Shown: in pieces, positions 1-4,950 of the stretch
Layout of the letters: every line of letters starts with the position of its first letter
How positions within the stretch are numbered: the stretch's first letter is position 1
DNA from: Candidatus Atribacteria bacterium
Lineage (GTDB): Bacteria > Atribacterota > Atribacteria > Atribacterales > Caldatribacteriaceae
NCBI GenBank assembly: GCA_029982105.1
Contig: JARRCQ010000114.1
Span: 1 to 6,061 of the forward strand
DNA: 6,061 nt
Reading direction: 5' to 3'
The notes under the pieces: model-generated
What the model was told of the DNA's origin: nothing
Seen by the model: the letters and a program-made list of their open reading frames with translations, nothing else
The model's database searches: none
Position numbers and translations under genes: made by a program

Positions 1-99
1 GACAGTGAGGGATACTATAGCTTATTCAGTAGTCTTTTGCTTTTATTTTTTTGTTTATTTGTTCTTTGCCTTTTGGGGGTTATAAGGGGGGGTTACCCC

Positions 100-140
100 A
101 CTGAAGGATGCTTTTACCTTCAGTAATCTTTGTTTTTTTT
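100..140 (+). terminator. Terminator-like hairpin of repeat unit 1
   Basis: ACTGAAGG (100-107) pairs perfectly with CCTTCAGT (117-124), an 8-bp stem closing a 9-nt loop. A T-rich tail follows, with eight T at 133-140. The T-run starts some distance after the stem, so termination would be less efficient than at a canonical intrinsic terminator. It could end transcription entering from the left, or simply be the structural core of the repeat. Confidence 0.4.
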
Positions 141-185
141 AAGTTTCTTATCTTTTTCCTTTATCTTTTGGGGGAATTATAAAGG

Positions 186-220
186 GGGGCGCAGCCCCAC
201 TGGAGGATTTTTTCCTCAGT
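186..220 (+). terminator. Double hairpin of repeat unit 2
   Basis: GGGGC (186-190) pairs with GCCCC (194-198) around a 3-nt loop. Immediately after, ACTG-G-AGGA (199-207) pairs with TCCTCAGT (213-220), leaving one bulged G. A T-rich stretch follows from 222. Both arms differ from unit 1, yet pairing is kept, which suggests that the structure and not only the sequence has been preserved. Confidence 0.4.
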
Positions 221-287
221 GATTTCTGTTTTTCTTTTAATTTGTTTGAAGGGGGTTATGGGGGGGAAAATTTCCCCCTCATAGTCA

Positions 288-316
288 TTATAATGAGTTT
301 TGCGGTTAACTATAAT
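288..316 (+). promoter_or_regulatory. Candidate promoter upstream of uxaC
   Basis: A perfect TATAAT lies at 311-316. With a 17-bp spacer the -35 position would be 288-293 (TTATAA), which matches the consensus in only three of six bases. Transcription from here would give a leader of about 155 nt that includes the hairpin at 360-390. The region is A/T-rich, so chance matches are expected. Confidence 0.25.
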
Positions 317-318
317 GT

Positions 319-350
319 TTACGCCGTAGGCTGCCCCTCCTTGCGATGAC
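319..350 (-). repeat. Possible degraded TCATTGCGAGGAG-type interspersed repeat
   Basis: On the minus strand this stretch reads GTCATCGCAAGGAGGGG, then CAGCCTACGGCGTAAAC. It resembles the dispersed palindromic element with core TCATTGCGAGGAG-n-AGC-n-ACG that occurs in many unrelated bacterial genomes. Only one diverged copy is visible here, so the assignment rests on recalled pattern similarity. Confidence 0.3.
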
Positions 351-359
351 AGGAAAAAG

Positions 360-390
360 AAGGGGATTTATAAGGGAGCTAATCCCCCTT
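360..390. repeat. Outlying G-rich hairpin related to the 1-301 array
   Basis: AAGGGGATT pairs with AATCCCCCTT (one bulged C), about 9 bp. Inside is TTATAAGGG, the same G-run, TTATAA, G-run, C-run order as the array units, but without the ACTGAAGG hairpin and T-tract. It would lie in the uxaC leader RNA if the promoter is upstream of it. Confidence 0.45.
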
Positions 391-467
391 AAGGTGCTAA
401 GGATAATAAAATTTTCGTGCAGGTTTTCTAGGTTGTTATCATTGATGTAAGAGACAAAAAGTATTGA

Positions 468-474
468 GAGGTGA
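468..474 (+). promoter_or_regulatory. Ribosome binding site of uxaC
   Basis: GAGGTGA matches the 3' part of the full Shine-Dalgarno sequence AAGGAGGTGATC. It sits just upstream of the ATG at 478 and too far from the in-frame ATG at 490, so it favours the first start. Confidence 0.7.
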
Positions 475-477
475 GAA

Positions 478-1950
478 ATGCTTAATAATATGCTTAAGAA
501 CGATGAGTTTTTAGGGCCCAATTGGCTACTGGATACAAAAGAAGGAGCGATATTATACCATGATGTTGCTGTTCCCTTAAGACACAGATTAGGAATTATT
601 GATGTTCATACTCACTATAGCTTGAGGCAAATTGTTGAAAATCAACCATTTCCCAATATCTGGAAAGCTGAGGTCTTAGAAGATAGAAAAGAATACGCTA
701 ATTGTGACCATTACATCATTCAGCTGGCTTCAAAGTTCCCCGGTTTTTCCCAGGCTCTGGCAAGAGACCCTAATCTCCCTGATTATGATAAATGGATAGC
801 CTTAAGTAAGGTTTTTCCTAATCTCGAGGGCAACCACGTTCACCAGTGGCTTCACCTGGACCTAAAAAGGACATTTGGAATTGAGGAGCTACTAAGCGCT
901 GAGACAGGAGATAAAATATGGAAGTTGACCGAGGAGCATTTGAGGAAGGAAGACATGTTCCCCCAGGCGTTGCTTAAGAAGGTGGGAGTCAGAGTTATTT
1001 TTACTACTGATGATCCGGCAGATGACCTCTCTTATCATAAAATAGCTAAAGAAACTATAGATGATATTGTTTTTCTCCCTTGCTTCAGACCCGATGCTTA
1101 CTGTAATATCTTCGATGAGAAGTGGAGAGGTAATGTAGAAAAAATATGCCAGCTAACAAGAGAAGATGCCTCGCTTCAGGGTTTAGTTGAAGCACTGCGA
1201 AAGCGACATGATTACTTTGCTAAGATGGGAGCTAAAGCGAGCGACCACGGTCTTCTTGAACCTTATGGGCTGGAAGTGAGCGAAGAAAGAGTAGAACAAA
1301 TTTTTAGAAGAGCTTATGATGGCAAGGAAAGATTTACTATAAGGTCTTCTGAAACCAGGGAGTTTATTTCCTACTTAATGCATAAATTTTGTGAAATGAA
1401 CCAGGATAAGGGGATGACAACCCAGATTCACTATGGTGCCCTACGAGATGCAAACCAATATCTCTATGAAAATTGGGGAGCTAATGTAGGAGGTGATATA
1501 GCTACTGAGGACGTTACCATCGTTGAGCTCATCGAGCCTCTTCTTTCGAAGTTTTTTAGCGGAAAGAGCGATAATGAATCTCACCTGGTGCTCTATCCCA
1601 TGAATCAGACTTTCTCTCATATTAATATCACCTTAGAGAGAGCCTTTCCTAATGTTCATCAGGGTTTTCCTTGGTGGCACAATGATGCTCCTTATGTAAT
1701 GGAACATTTTCTGCTGCATACTGCTAACTCGTCTCTTTTAAGTTCAGGAGGAGGACCGGTGAGCGATGCCCGGAAAATTTTGTCTGAGGGAAGCAGGTTT
1801 GAAGTCTTTGATAGAGTGATTTGTAAGGCTGTGGGGAAATTACTCTCCGAAGGTCAAATTTCTTATCGGGGAGCTATAAATGCGGTGGAAGGACTGATGT
1901 ATAGAAATCAAGTGCGGATATTTGGCCTGGAAGATTTTGGCAAAATTTAG
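478..1950 (+). CDS. uxaC: Uronate isomerase (glucuronate/galacturonate isomerase), divergent
   Basis: Cytoplasmic amidohydrolase-superfamily TIM-barrel enzyme of 490 aa, near the usual 460-490. The family converts D-glucuronate to D-fructuronate and D-galacturonate to D-tagaturonate, the first step of hexuronate breakdown. Visible family features are LLDT near 17-20 and LYH at 26-28; DVHTH with metal ligands H44 and H46; the DHY motif at 77-79 (H78 and Y79 near the active site); GN..HQW.HLDLKR at 118-131; TTDDP at 176-180; SDH at 255-257; QIHYGALRD at 316-324; WWHND at 399-403; and SDAR at 429-432 in place of the usual TDSR, keeping the Asp (D430) and Arg (R432). It departs from typical UxaC: after DHY the KWRAMR segment reads IIQLASKF, and YHW reads HQW. 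Activity is likely, but substrate preference is open. No uxuA, uxuB, kdgK or kdgA gene is in the window. Confidence 0.92.
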   Translation: MLNNMLKNDEFLGPNWLLDTKEGAILYHDVAVPLRHRLGIIDVHTHYSLRQIVENQPFPNIWKAEVLEDRKEYANCDHYIIQLASKFPGFSQALARDPNLPDYDKWIALSKVFPNLEGNHVHQWLHLDLKRTFGIEELLSAETGDKIWKLTEEHLRKEDMFPQALLKKVGVRVIFTTDDPADDLSYHKIAKETIDDIVFLPCFRPDAYCNIFDEKWRGNVEKICQLTREDASLQGLVEALRKRHDYFAKMGAKASDHGLLEPYGLEVSEERVEQIFRRAYDGKERFTIRSSETREFISYLMHKFCEMNQDKGMTTQIHYGALRDANQYLYENWGANVGGDIATEDVTIVELIEPLLSKFFSGKSDNESHLVLYPMNQTFSHINITLERAFPNVHQGFPWWHNDAPYVMEHFLLHTANSSLLSSGGGPVSDARKILSEGSRFEVFDRVICKAVGKLLSEGQISYRGAINAVEGLMYRNQVRIFGLEDFGKI

Positions 1951-1978
1951 TATTCCGCCACTAGAACTTAAATCACAT

Positions 1979-2036
1979 AAGAGGGGCGAGACTCATAGGT
2001 GAAGCTCAACGGAACCGTTGGTCAAGCCCTTTTTTT
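1979..2036 (+). terminator. Terminator-like structured element after uxaC
   Basis: AAGAGGGGC (1979-1987) can pair, with G.U wobbles, with the GCCCTTTT region (2026-2036), which runs into seven T at 2030-2036. Inside, CAACG (2007-2011) pairs with CGTTG (2016-2020). The element lies about 30 nt after the uxaC stop, so it probably ends that transcript. It has a long interior compared with a standard intrinsic terminator, and I do not recognise a riboswitch class in it. Confidence 0.45.
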
Positions 2037-2135
2037 CTGTTTAGGAACCATTTGTTCTTGTGGTAAGGTCTCTAAGGGCATGGTATTGCGCTTTTACTCC
2101 AAATCGAGGGCTATGGAGGGAGTATTGTAGTGTGA

Positions 2136-2339
2136 GGAGCTAATGCTACAGCCTTACCCTGGTCACCAGATGTTCAGCCTCTTACGGTTGGGGCACAGTA
2201 TTTTGTTGGCGATGAGTTGGTGGAGTGGCACCTTATTTCAACCACGGCTATGTTTGCTATGTTTCCTGGATTGGTATTTTTTATGATATCTCAAAGGGCT
2301 ATTGTTCAAAGATTAACTCAGGGTGCTATAAAAGGCTAA
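2136..2339 (+). pseudogene. C-terminal remnant of a sugar ABC transporter permease (MalG type)
   Basis: An open frame of 67 codons begins after a TGA at 2133-2135 and ends at the TAA at 2337-2339. It encodes ANATALPWSPDVQPLTVGAQ, then a WHLISTTAMFAMFPGLVFFM membrane segment, and finishes SQRAIVQRLTQGAIKG. The closing Q-r-x-V-x-x-LTxGA-KG block is the signature end of inner-membrane permeases of the MalG group, which pair with a MalF-type partner, a solute-binding protein and an ATPase to import sugars. An intact protein is about 270-300 aa. Here the N-terminal membrane segments and the EAA loop that contacts the ATPase are missing, and I could not find them in other frames of 1951-2135. There is no plausible start or Shine-Dalgarno sequence. 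It is a deletion remnant of a lost transporter gene. Confidence 0.75.
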
Positions 2340-2347
2340 AGATAGAG

Positions 2348-2357
2348 TTGTTATAAT
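2348..2357 (+). promoter_or_regulatory. Extended -10 promoter candidate for the 2465 gene
   Basis: TTGTTATAAT contains the extended -10 motif TGnTATAAT with a perfect TATAAT at 2352-2357, starting nine bases after the permease remnant's stop. No good -35 is seen about 17 bp upstream, which is common for extended -10 promoters. The transcript would have a leader of roughly 100 nt. Confidence 0.4.
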
Positions 2358-2449
2358 TGATGAAGATTTGCTGTGAATTGCTGAGCTAATGAACCAGGAA
2401 ACTTTCAGAAGTGGTTAATACTATTATCTATTTATACAGAGAATACCGA

Positions 2450-2455
2450 AAGGAG
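2450..2455 (+). promoter_or_regulatory. Ribosome binding site that sets the start at 2465
   Basis: AAGGAG lies nine bases before the ATG at 2465. The longer frame from a GTG at 2411 lacks a comparable site, would put this Shine-Dalgarno sequence inside the coding region, and would add 18 residues before the first beta strand of the fold. Confidence 0.7.
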
Positions 2456-2464
2456 TTGCTAGTT

Positions 2465-3412
2465 ATGTACAAAGTATTGTCTCTTGTAAAAGGGCTTCCT
2501 AAAGAGGTAGTTGAGGATTTCCAACAACTATATATTGACGAAAAAGGAGCAATGACCAGAGAGGAGTTGCTGAAGGTAATTGATGATTATGATGGGATAA
2601 TTGCAGATGATTCAATTCAGTATGACTATGGAATATTCGGCCAGGCAAAAAAATTAAAAGTTCTTACTCGGTTTGGTGTAGGTGTGGATAATGTTAACAT
2701 TGAAGATGCCAAGAAATTTAATGTGAAGATTACCAATGTTCCAGGTGAAAATGCTGAGTCGGTAGCAGAACATGCTATAGGTATGATGATCGCTGCTTCC
2801 AAGAACTTTGTCACTCTAGATAAAAAGATGAAGGCTGGTGGATGGCCTAGAACTGAAGCTCTTGGGTTTGAGTTAGCAAGTAAAACTTTGGGGCAAATAG
2901 GTTTTGGAAACATAGGGAAGATAGTTGCTCAAAAATGTAAATTTGCATTTAACATGAATATATTAGTTTATGACCCTTTCGTTCCTCATTATGAAGTTAA
3001 TAATCTGGTTTATGGCAAAAAATGCAGTTTTGATTATGTAATTGCAAACAGTGATTTTATATCTGTTAATTTACCGGCGACCAAGGAGACCAGAAATATG
3101 TTCAGCATGAAGGAATTTAAAAAGATGAAAAAAAATGTAGTAATTGTTAACACTGGAAGAGGAGAAGTTATTGTAGAAGAAGATTTAGCTGAGGCATTAA
3201 AAAATAGGGAGATATTCGCTGCGGGACTTGATGTTTTAAGAAAAGAACCACCTGATAAGGACAATCCTCTTTTAAAAGAGGAAAGAGTAATATTAACCCC
3301 TCATAGTGCTTCTTTCACTCCTGAAGCTCAAAGTAGGGTTTTGCGAGCTGCTTTAGAAGATCAAATGAGGGTGTTTGAAGGAAAAGAACCATTTTTTGCC
3401 GTAAATAAGTAA
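2465..3412 (+). CDS. D-2-hydroxyacid dehydrogenase, phosphoglycerate dehydrogenase-like (short form)
   Basis: Cytoplasmic NAD(P)-dependent oxidoreductase of 315 aa that interconverts a 2-oxo acid and a D-2-hydroxy acid. The split substrate domain covers about 1-95 and 285-315; the Rossmann domain covers about 100-280. Motifs are TRFGVGVDNVNIEDA (68-82), NVPGENAESVAEHA (91-104), the dinucleotide loop GFGNIG (146-151) followed by D170, catalytic R232 in NTGRGE, E261 in KEPP and H280 in TPHSAS. The 29-residue R-to-E spacing equals that of E. coli SerA. There is no C-terminal ACT domain, so it lacks the serine-feedback module of long SerA proteins. Closest by motif are PGDH-like and CtBP-like members; the true substrate (3-phosphoglycerate, hydroxypyruvate, a sugar acid or another) cannot be told. 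It follows a permease remnant and probably has its own promoter. A serine-biosynthesis role is possible, but a catabolic role fits the neighbours better. Confidence 0.9.
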   Translation: MYKVLSLVKGLPKEVVEDFQQLYIDEKGAMTREELLKVIDDYDGIIADDSIQYDYGIFGQAKKLKVLTRFGVGVDNVNIEDAKKFNVKITNVPGENAESVAEHAIGMMIAASKNFVTLDKKMKAGGWPRTEALGFELASKTLGQIGFGNIGKIVAQKCKFAFNMNILVYDPFVPHYEVNNLVYGKKCSFDYVIANSDFISVNLPATKETRNMFSMKEFKKMKKNVVIVNTGRGEVIVEEDLAEALKNREIFAAGLDVLRKEPPDKDNPLLKEERVILTPHSASFTPEAQSRVLRAALEDQMRVFEGKEPFFAVNK

Positions 3413-3488
3413 CGTGCATAGCTATGATATCTTGTAAAAATCTTTGTACAGTATTTTGAATGGTTTTTTCCTTAATTAAGTATGTAAT

Positions 3489-3494
3489 AGGAGG
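3489..3494 (+). promoter_or_regulatory. Orphan Shine-Dalgarno sequence before the TIM-barrel remnant
   Basis: AGGAGG is a full-strength Shine-Dalgarno core, but no ATG, GTG or TTG follows at a workable distance. Five bases downstream is ATT CGG GTA GCT GTA, which would read M/I-R-V-A-V if the ATT were once an ATG. It may be the relic start of the gene whose 3' end survives at 3516-3731. Confidence 0.35.
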
Positions 3495-3515
3495 CAGAAA
3501 TTCGGGTAGCTGTAA

Positions 3516-3731
3516 AGCGCGAAAGAAATTGTCTATTTTCTAAAGAATCTTTTTAAAGTTGGCTACTTTGAGAGAAAAGTTGTTACTGAGAAACTAGTAA
3601 TATCGTTTGAAGTAAAACCTCTTGCTAACGAGGATTCTGAATTAGTTATCGCTAATGCTAAGCGGGCCTTTCTTGCTGCCTGGAATAGAGTTTCCCGATA
3701 CTTTGAAAACAATAGAGAGGAGCGATTCTGA
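3516..3731 (+). pseudogene. C-terminal remnant of a probable sugar isomerase/epimerase (xylose isomerase-like TIM barrel)
   Basis: This 71-codon open stretch between a TAA (3513-3515) and a TGA (3729-3731) contains no ATG, GTG or TTG, so it cannot be an independent gene. Its product contains YFLKNLFKVGYF, then ISFEVKPLANEDSELVIANA and KRAFLAAWNRV. The SFEVKP-x(3-4)-ED-x-E-x-VIANAKR-x(4-5)-AW pattern resembles the last beta strand and helix of sugar-phosphate isomerases/epimerases of the AP-endonuclease-2 (xylose isomerase-like) fold, normally about 270-330 aa. The upstream three-quarters of the gene is missing. The TGA abuts the ATG of the next gene, whose Shine-Dalgarno sequence lies in this remnant's final codons, implying a former translationally coupled operon. 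Family assignment rests on one block; the broken state is clear if it is coding at all. Confidence 0.6.
3716..3722 (+). promoter_or_regulatory. Ribosome binding site of the gyaR-like gene
   Basis: AGAGGAG ends nine bases before the ATG at 3732. It overlaps the last codons of the preceding remnant, so keeping this site may explain why that 3' end survived. Confidence 0.7.
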
Positions 3732-4718
3732 ATGAATGTAAAACCCCAAGTATTTGTAACTAGAAGAATCCCTGAAGAAGGCATTAAGATTCTTATGGAA
3801 CATTGTGTTACTGAAGTAAGTGACTTTGATGGAGTACTACCTCGAGAGACTCTTCTTGAAAAAGTCAAAGGGAAAGATGGTATCTTATGTCTCTTGACTG
3901 ATACCATTGATCGGGAAGTGATGGAAACAGCTGGTCCTAGTCTCAAGGTTATTGCTAATTATGCTGTTGGTTTTGACAATATTGATGTTGAAGAAGCAAC
4001 TCGGAGAGGCATTATGGTTACCAATACTCCAGGAGTACTTACTGAAACTACTGCAGATCTTACCTGGGCACTGATGATGAGTATTGCTCGAAGGATTGTT
4101 GAAGGAGATAAATTTGTACGTGCTGGCAAATTCAGGGGTTGGGAACCCATGTTACTTTTAGGCACTGATGTGTATGGTTCTACCCTGGGTATTATCGGTT
4201 TTGGAAGGATTGGTCAAGCTATGGCTCGGAGGGCTTCTGGATTCAACATGAAAGTGATATATTTTGATATGCAAAAGGCTCCTTCCCAGATAGAAAATGA
4301 GTTAAAAGCTTCTTTCCGAGCTCTTTCTGAGCTTTTGCGAGAAGCCGATTTTGTTACTATTCATGTACCTTTGACTTCCGAGACCTATCATTTAATCGGA
4401 GAGCAAGAACTGAAGATGATGAAAAAGGAGGCTTATCTCATTAATTCTGCTCGTGGGCCAATTGTAGATGAAAAAGCTTTAGCTCGAGCTCTTGAGGAAA
4501 ATTGGATTAGAGGAGCAGCTCTGGATGTTTTTGAAAGAGAGCCAAAGGTTGAACCAAAACTTTTAGAACTGGATAACGTAGTTTTAACTCCTCATTTGGG
4601 TTCGGCTTCTTATGCTACCAGAACAAAAATGGCAGTGATGGCAGCTGACAATTTAGTTCGAGCTCTTAGGGGAGAAATACCTCCCAATTTGGTTAACCGA
4701 GAAACCATTAGCAGATAA
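3732..4718 (+). CDS. gyaR: Glyoxylate/hydroxypyruvate reductase (GyaR-type D-2-hydroxyacid dehydrogenase)
   Basis: Cytoplasmic NAD(P)H-dependent reductase of 328 aa, the usual family length. The family reduces glyoxylate to glycolate and often hydroxypyruvate to D-glycerate. Visible motifs are NYAVGFDNID (76-85), TNTPGVLTETTADLTWAL (97-114), the typical GyaR segment GWEPMLLLGTDVYGSTLGII (136-155), the nucleotide loop GFGRIG (156-161), and catalytic R241 in SARGPIVDE, E270 in FEREP and H288 in TPHLGSAS. As I recall, R241/E270/H288 match the numbering of archaeal GyaR enzymes, which supports the chosen start. The ATG directly follows the stop of the TIM-barrel remnant. It is clearly a different subfamily from the dehydrogenase at 2465, so the two are not a recent duplication. 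The role here is probably reduction or oxidation of a short 2-oxo/2-hydroxy acid formed in sugar-acid breakdown; the exact substrate is inferred. Confidence 0.92.
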   Translation: MNVKPQVFVTRRIPEEGIKILMEHCVTEVSDFDGVLPRETLLEKVKGKDGILCLLTDTIDREVMETAGPSLKVIANYAVGFDNIDVEEATRRGIMVTNTPGVLTETTADLTWALMMSIARRIVEGDKFVRAGKFRGWEPMLLLGTDVYGSTLGIIGFGRIGQAMARRASGFNMKVIYFDMQKAPSQIENELKASFRALSELLREADFVTIHVPLTSETYHLIGEQELKMMKKEAYLINSARGPIVDEKALARALEENWIRGAALDVFEREPKVEPKLLELDNVVLTPHLGSASYATRTKMAVMAADNLVRALRGEIPPNLVNRETISR

Positions 4719-4758
4719 ATTATTAATTCTTTGTCATTAGGGTGTTTCCAAGTACTAA

Positions 4759-4774
4759 TACAAACAAGTTTGTA
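4759..4774. promoter_or_regulatory. Near-perfect dyad, possible operator
   Basis: TACAAAC AA GTTTGTA has two 7-bp arms around a 2-bp centre. The compact symmetry is typical of a dimeric regulator's binding site rather than a terminator, and no T-run follows. It lies in the 232-bp spacer before the LarA-like gene. No regulator gene is in the window to pair with it. Confidence 0.35.
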
Positions 4775-4785
4775 GGATTCTAAAA

Positions 4786-4811
4786 TCTGACCAACTTTGT
4801 TAGTTGACAGA
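4786..4811. repeat. Imperfect inverted repeat in the spacer before the LarA-like gene
   Basis: TCTG-ac-CAACT pairs with AGTTG-a-CAGA around a TTGTT loop, giving nine pairs with a small internal loop. No T-tract follows, so it is not a standard terminator for the upstream gene. It overlaps a TTGACA at 4804-4809 that resembles a -35 box but has no convincing -10 partner. Confidence 0.3.
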
Positions 4812-4950
4812 AAGGAATATGAATCCCAATTAGTGTTAACATTTAAGAAGAAAAAGTTTTTGATTGGTGGAACTGTGTTTTTGTGTTTTTACAAAATTTT
4901 GATAAGTAAGCAAGTTCTTTTATGAAATTTGGAATAGAGGGAAGAATATC

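Larger units (their letters stand above)
1..301. repeat. Imperfect tandem array of G-rich hairpin units (about 3 copies)
   Basis: Each unit has the same order of parts: a TTCAGT-like motif (25-30, 119-124, 216-220), a T-rich tract of 40-50 bp, a run of five G (75-79, 170-174, 251-255), a TTAT(AA) spacer, a second run of six or seven G (86-92, 184-189, 260-266), a C run (96-99, 195-198, 274-278) and an ACTGAAGG-like arm that pairs with the next TTCAGT. The period is roughly 80-100 bp. The first bases of the window (AGTGAGGGAT near 4-13, then TTCAGT) look like the end of a further unit, so the array probably continues to the left. No coding potential is evident. The units could be transcription terminators or a dispersed hairpin repeat family; I cannot name a known family. 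Confidence 0.7.

Noticed and set aside
75..266. Intramolecular three-tetrad G-quadruplex
   Set aside because: Each unit has only two G-runs, and the runs of neighbouring units are about 80 nt apart, so a standard four-tract motif is not met within a unit.
1..301. CRISPR array
   Set aside because: Units are imperfect, about 80-100 bp long, T-rich throughout and hairpin-containing. There are no short identical repeats with unique spacers and no cas genes.
306..521. Minus-strand open frame of 71 codons
   Set aside because: It runs through the repeat-derived leader and overlaps the uxaC start. It shows no recognisable domain, and its composition reflects reading A/T-rich DNA backwards.
2037..2135. 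Short open frames that might hold more of the permease (EAA loop) or another gene
   Set aside because: One frame is open for about 33 codons up to a TAG, but neither it nor the others shows an EAA motif, membrane segment or known domain. I see nothing supportable.
2411..2464. GTG start giving an 18-residue longer PGDH-like protein
   Set aside because: The AAGGAG at 2450-2455 would lie inside the coding region, and the extra residues precede the family's normal N-terminus.
2626..2913. Minus-strand open frame inside the PGDH-like gene
   Set aside because: It is an antisense shadow of a well-supported dehydrogenase gene with no motif of its own. The same applies to 3034-3264, 3563-3946, 3959-4165 and 5667-5867.
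3413..3440. CATAGCTATG palindrome after the PGDH-like gene as a terminator
   Set aside because: The palindrome has no loop and no following T-run, and the TGTA/TACA pairing further on is only 4 bp.
4804..4833. TTGACA as a -35 box with a downstream -10
   Set aside because: At 17-18 bp spacing the sequence is CAATTA or AATTAG, a poor match to TATAAT, so no promoter is called.
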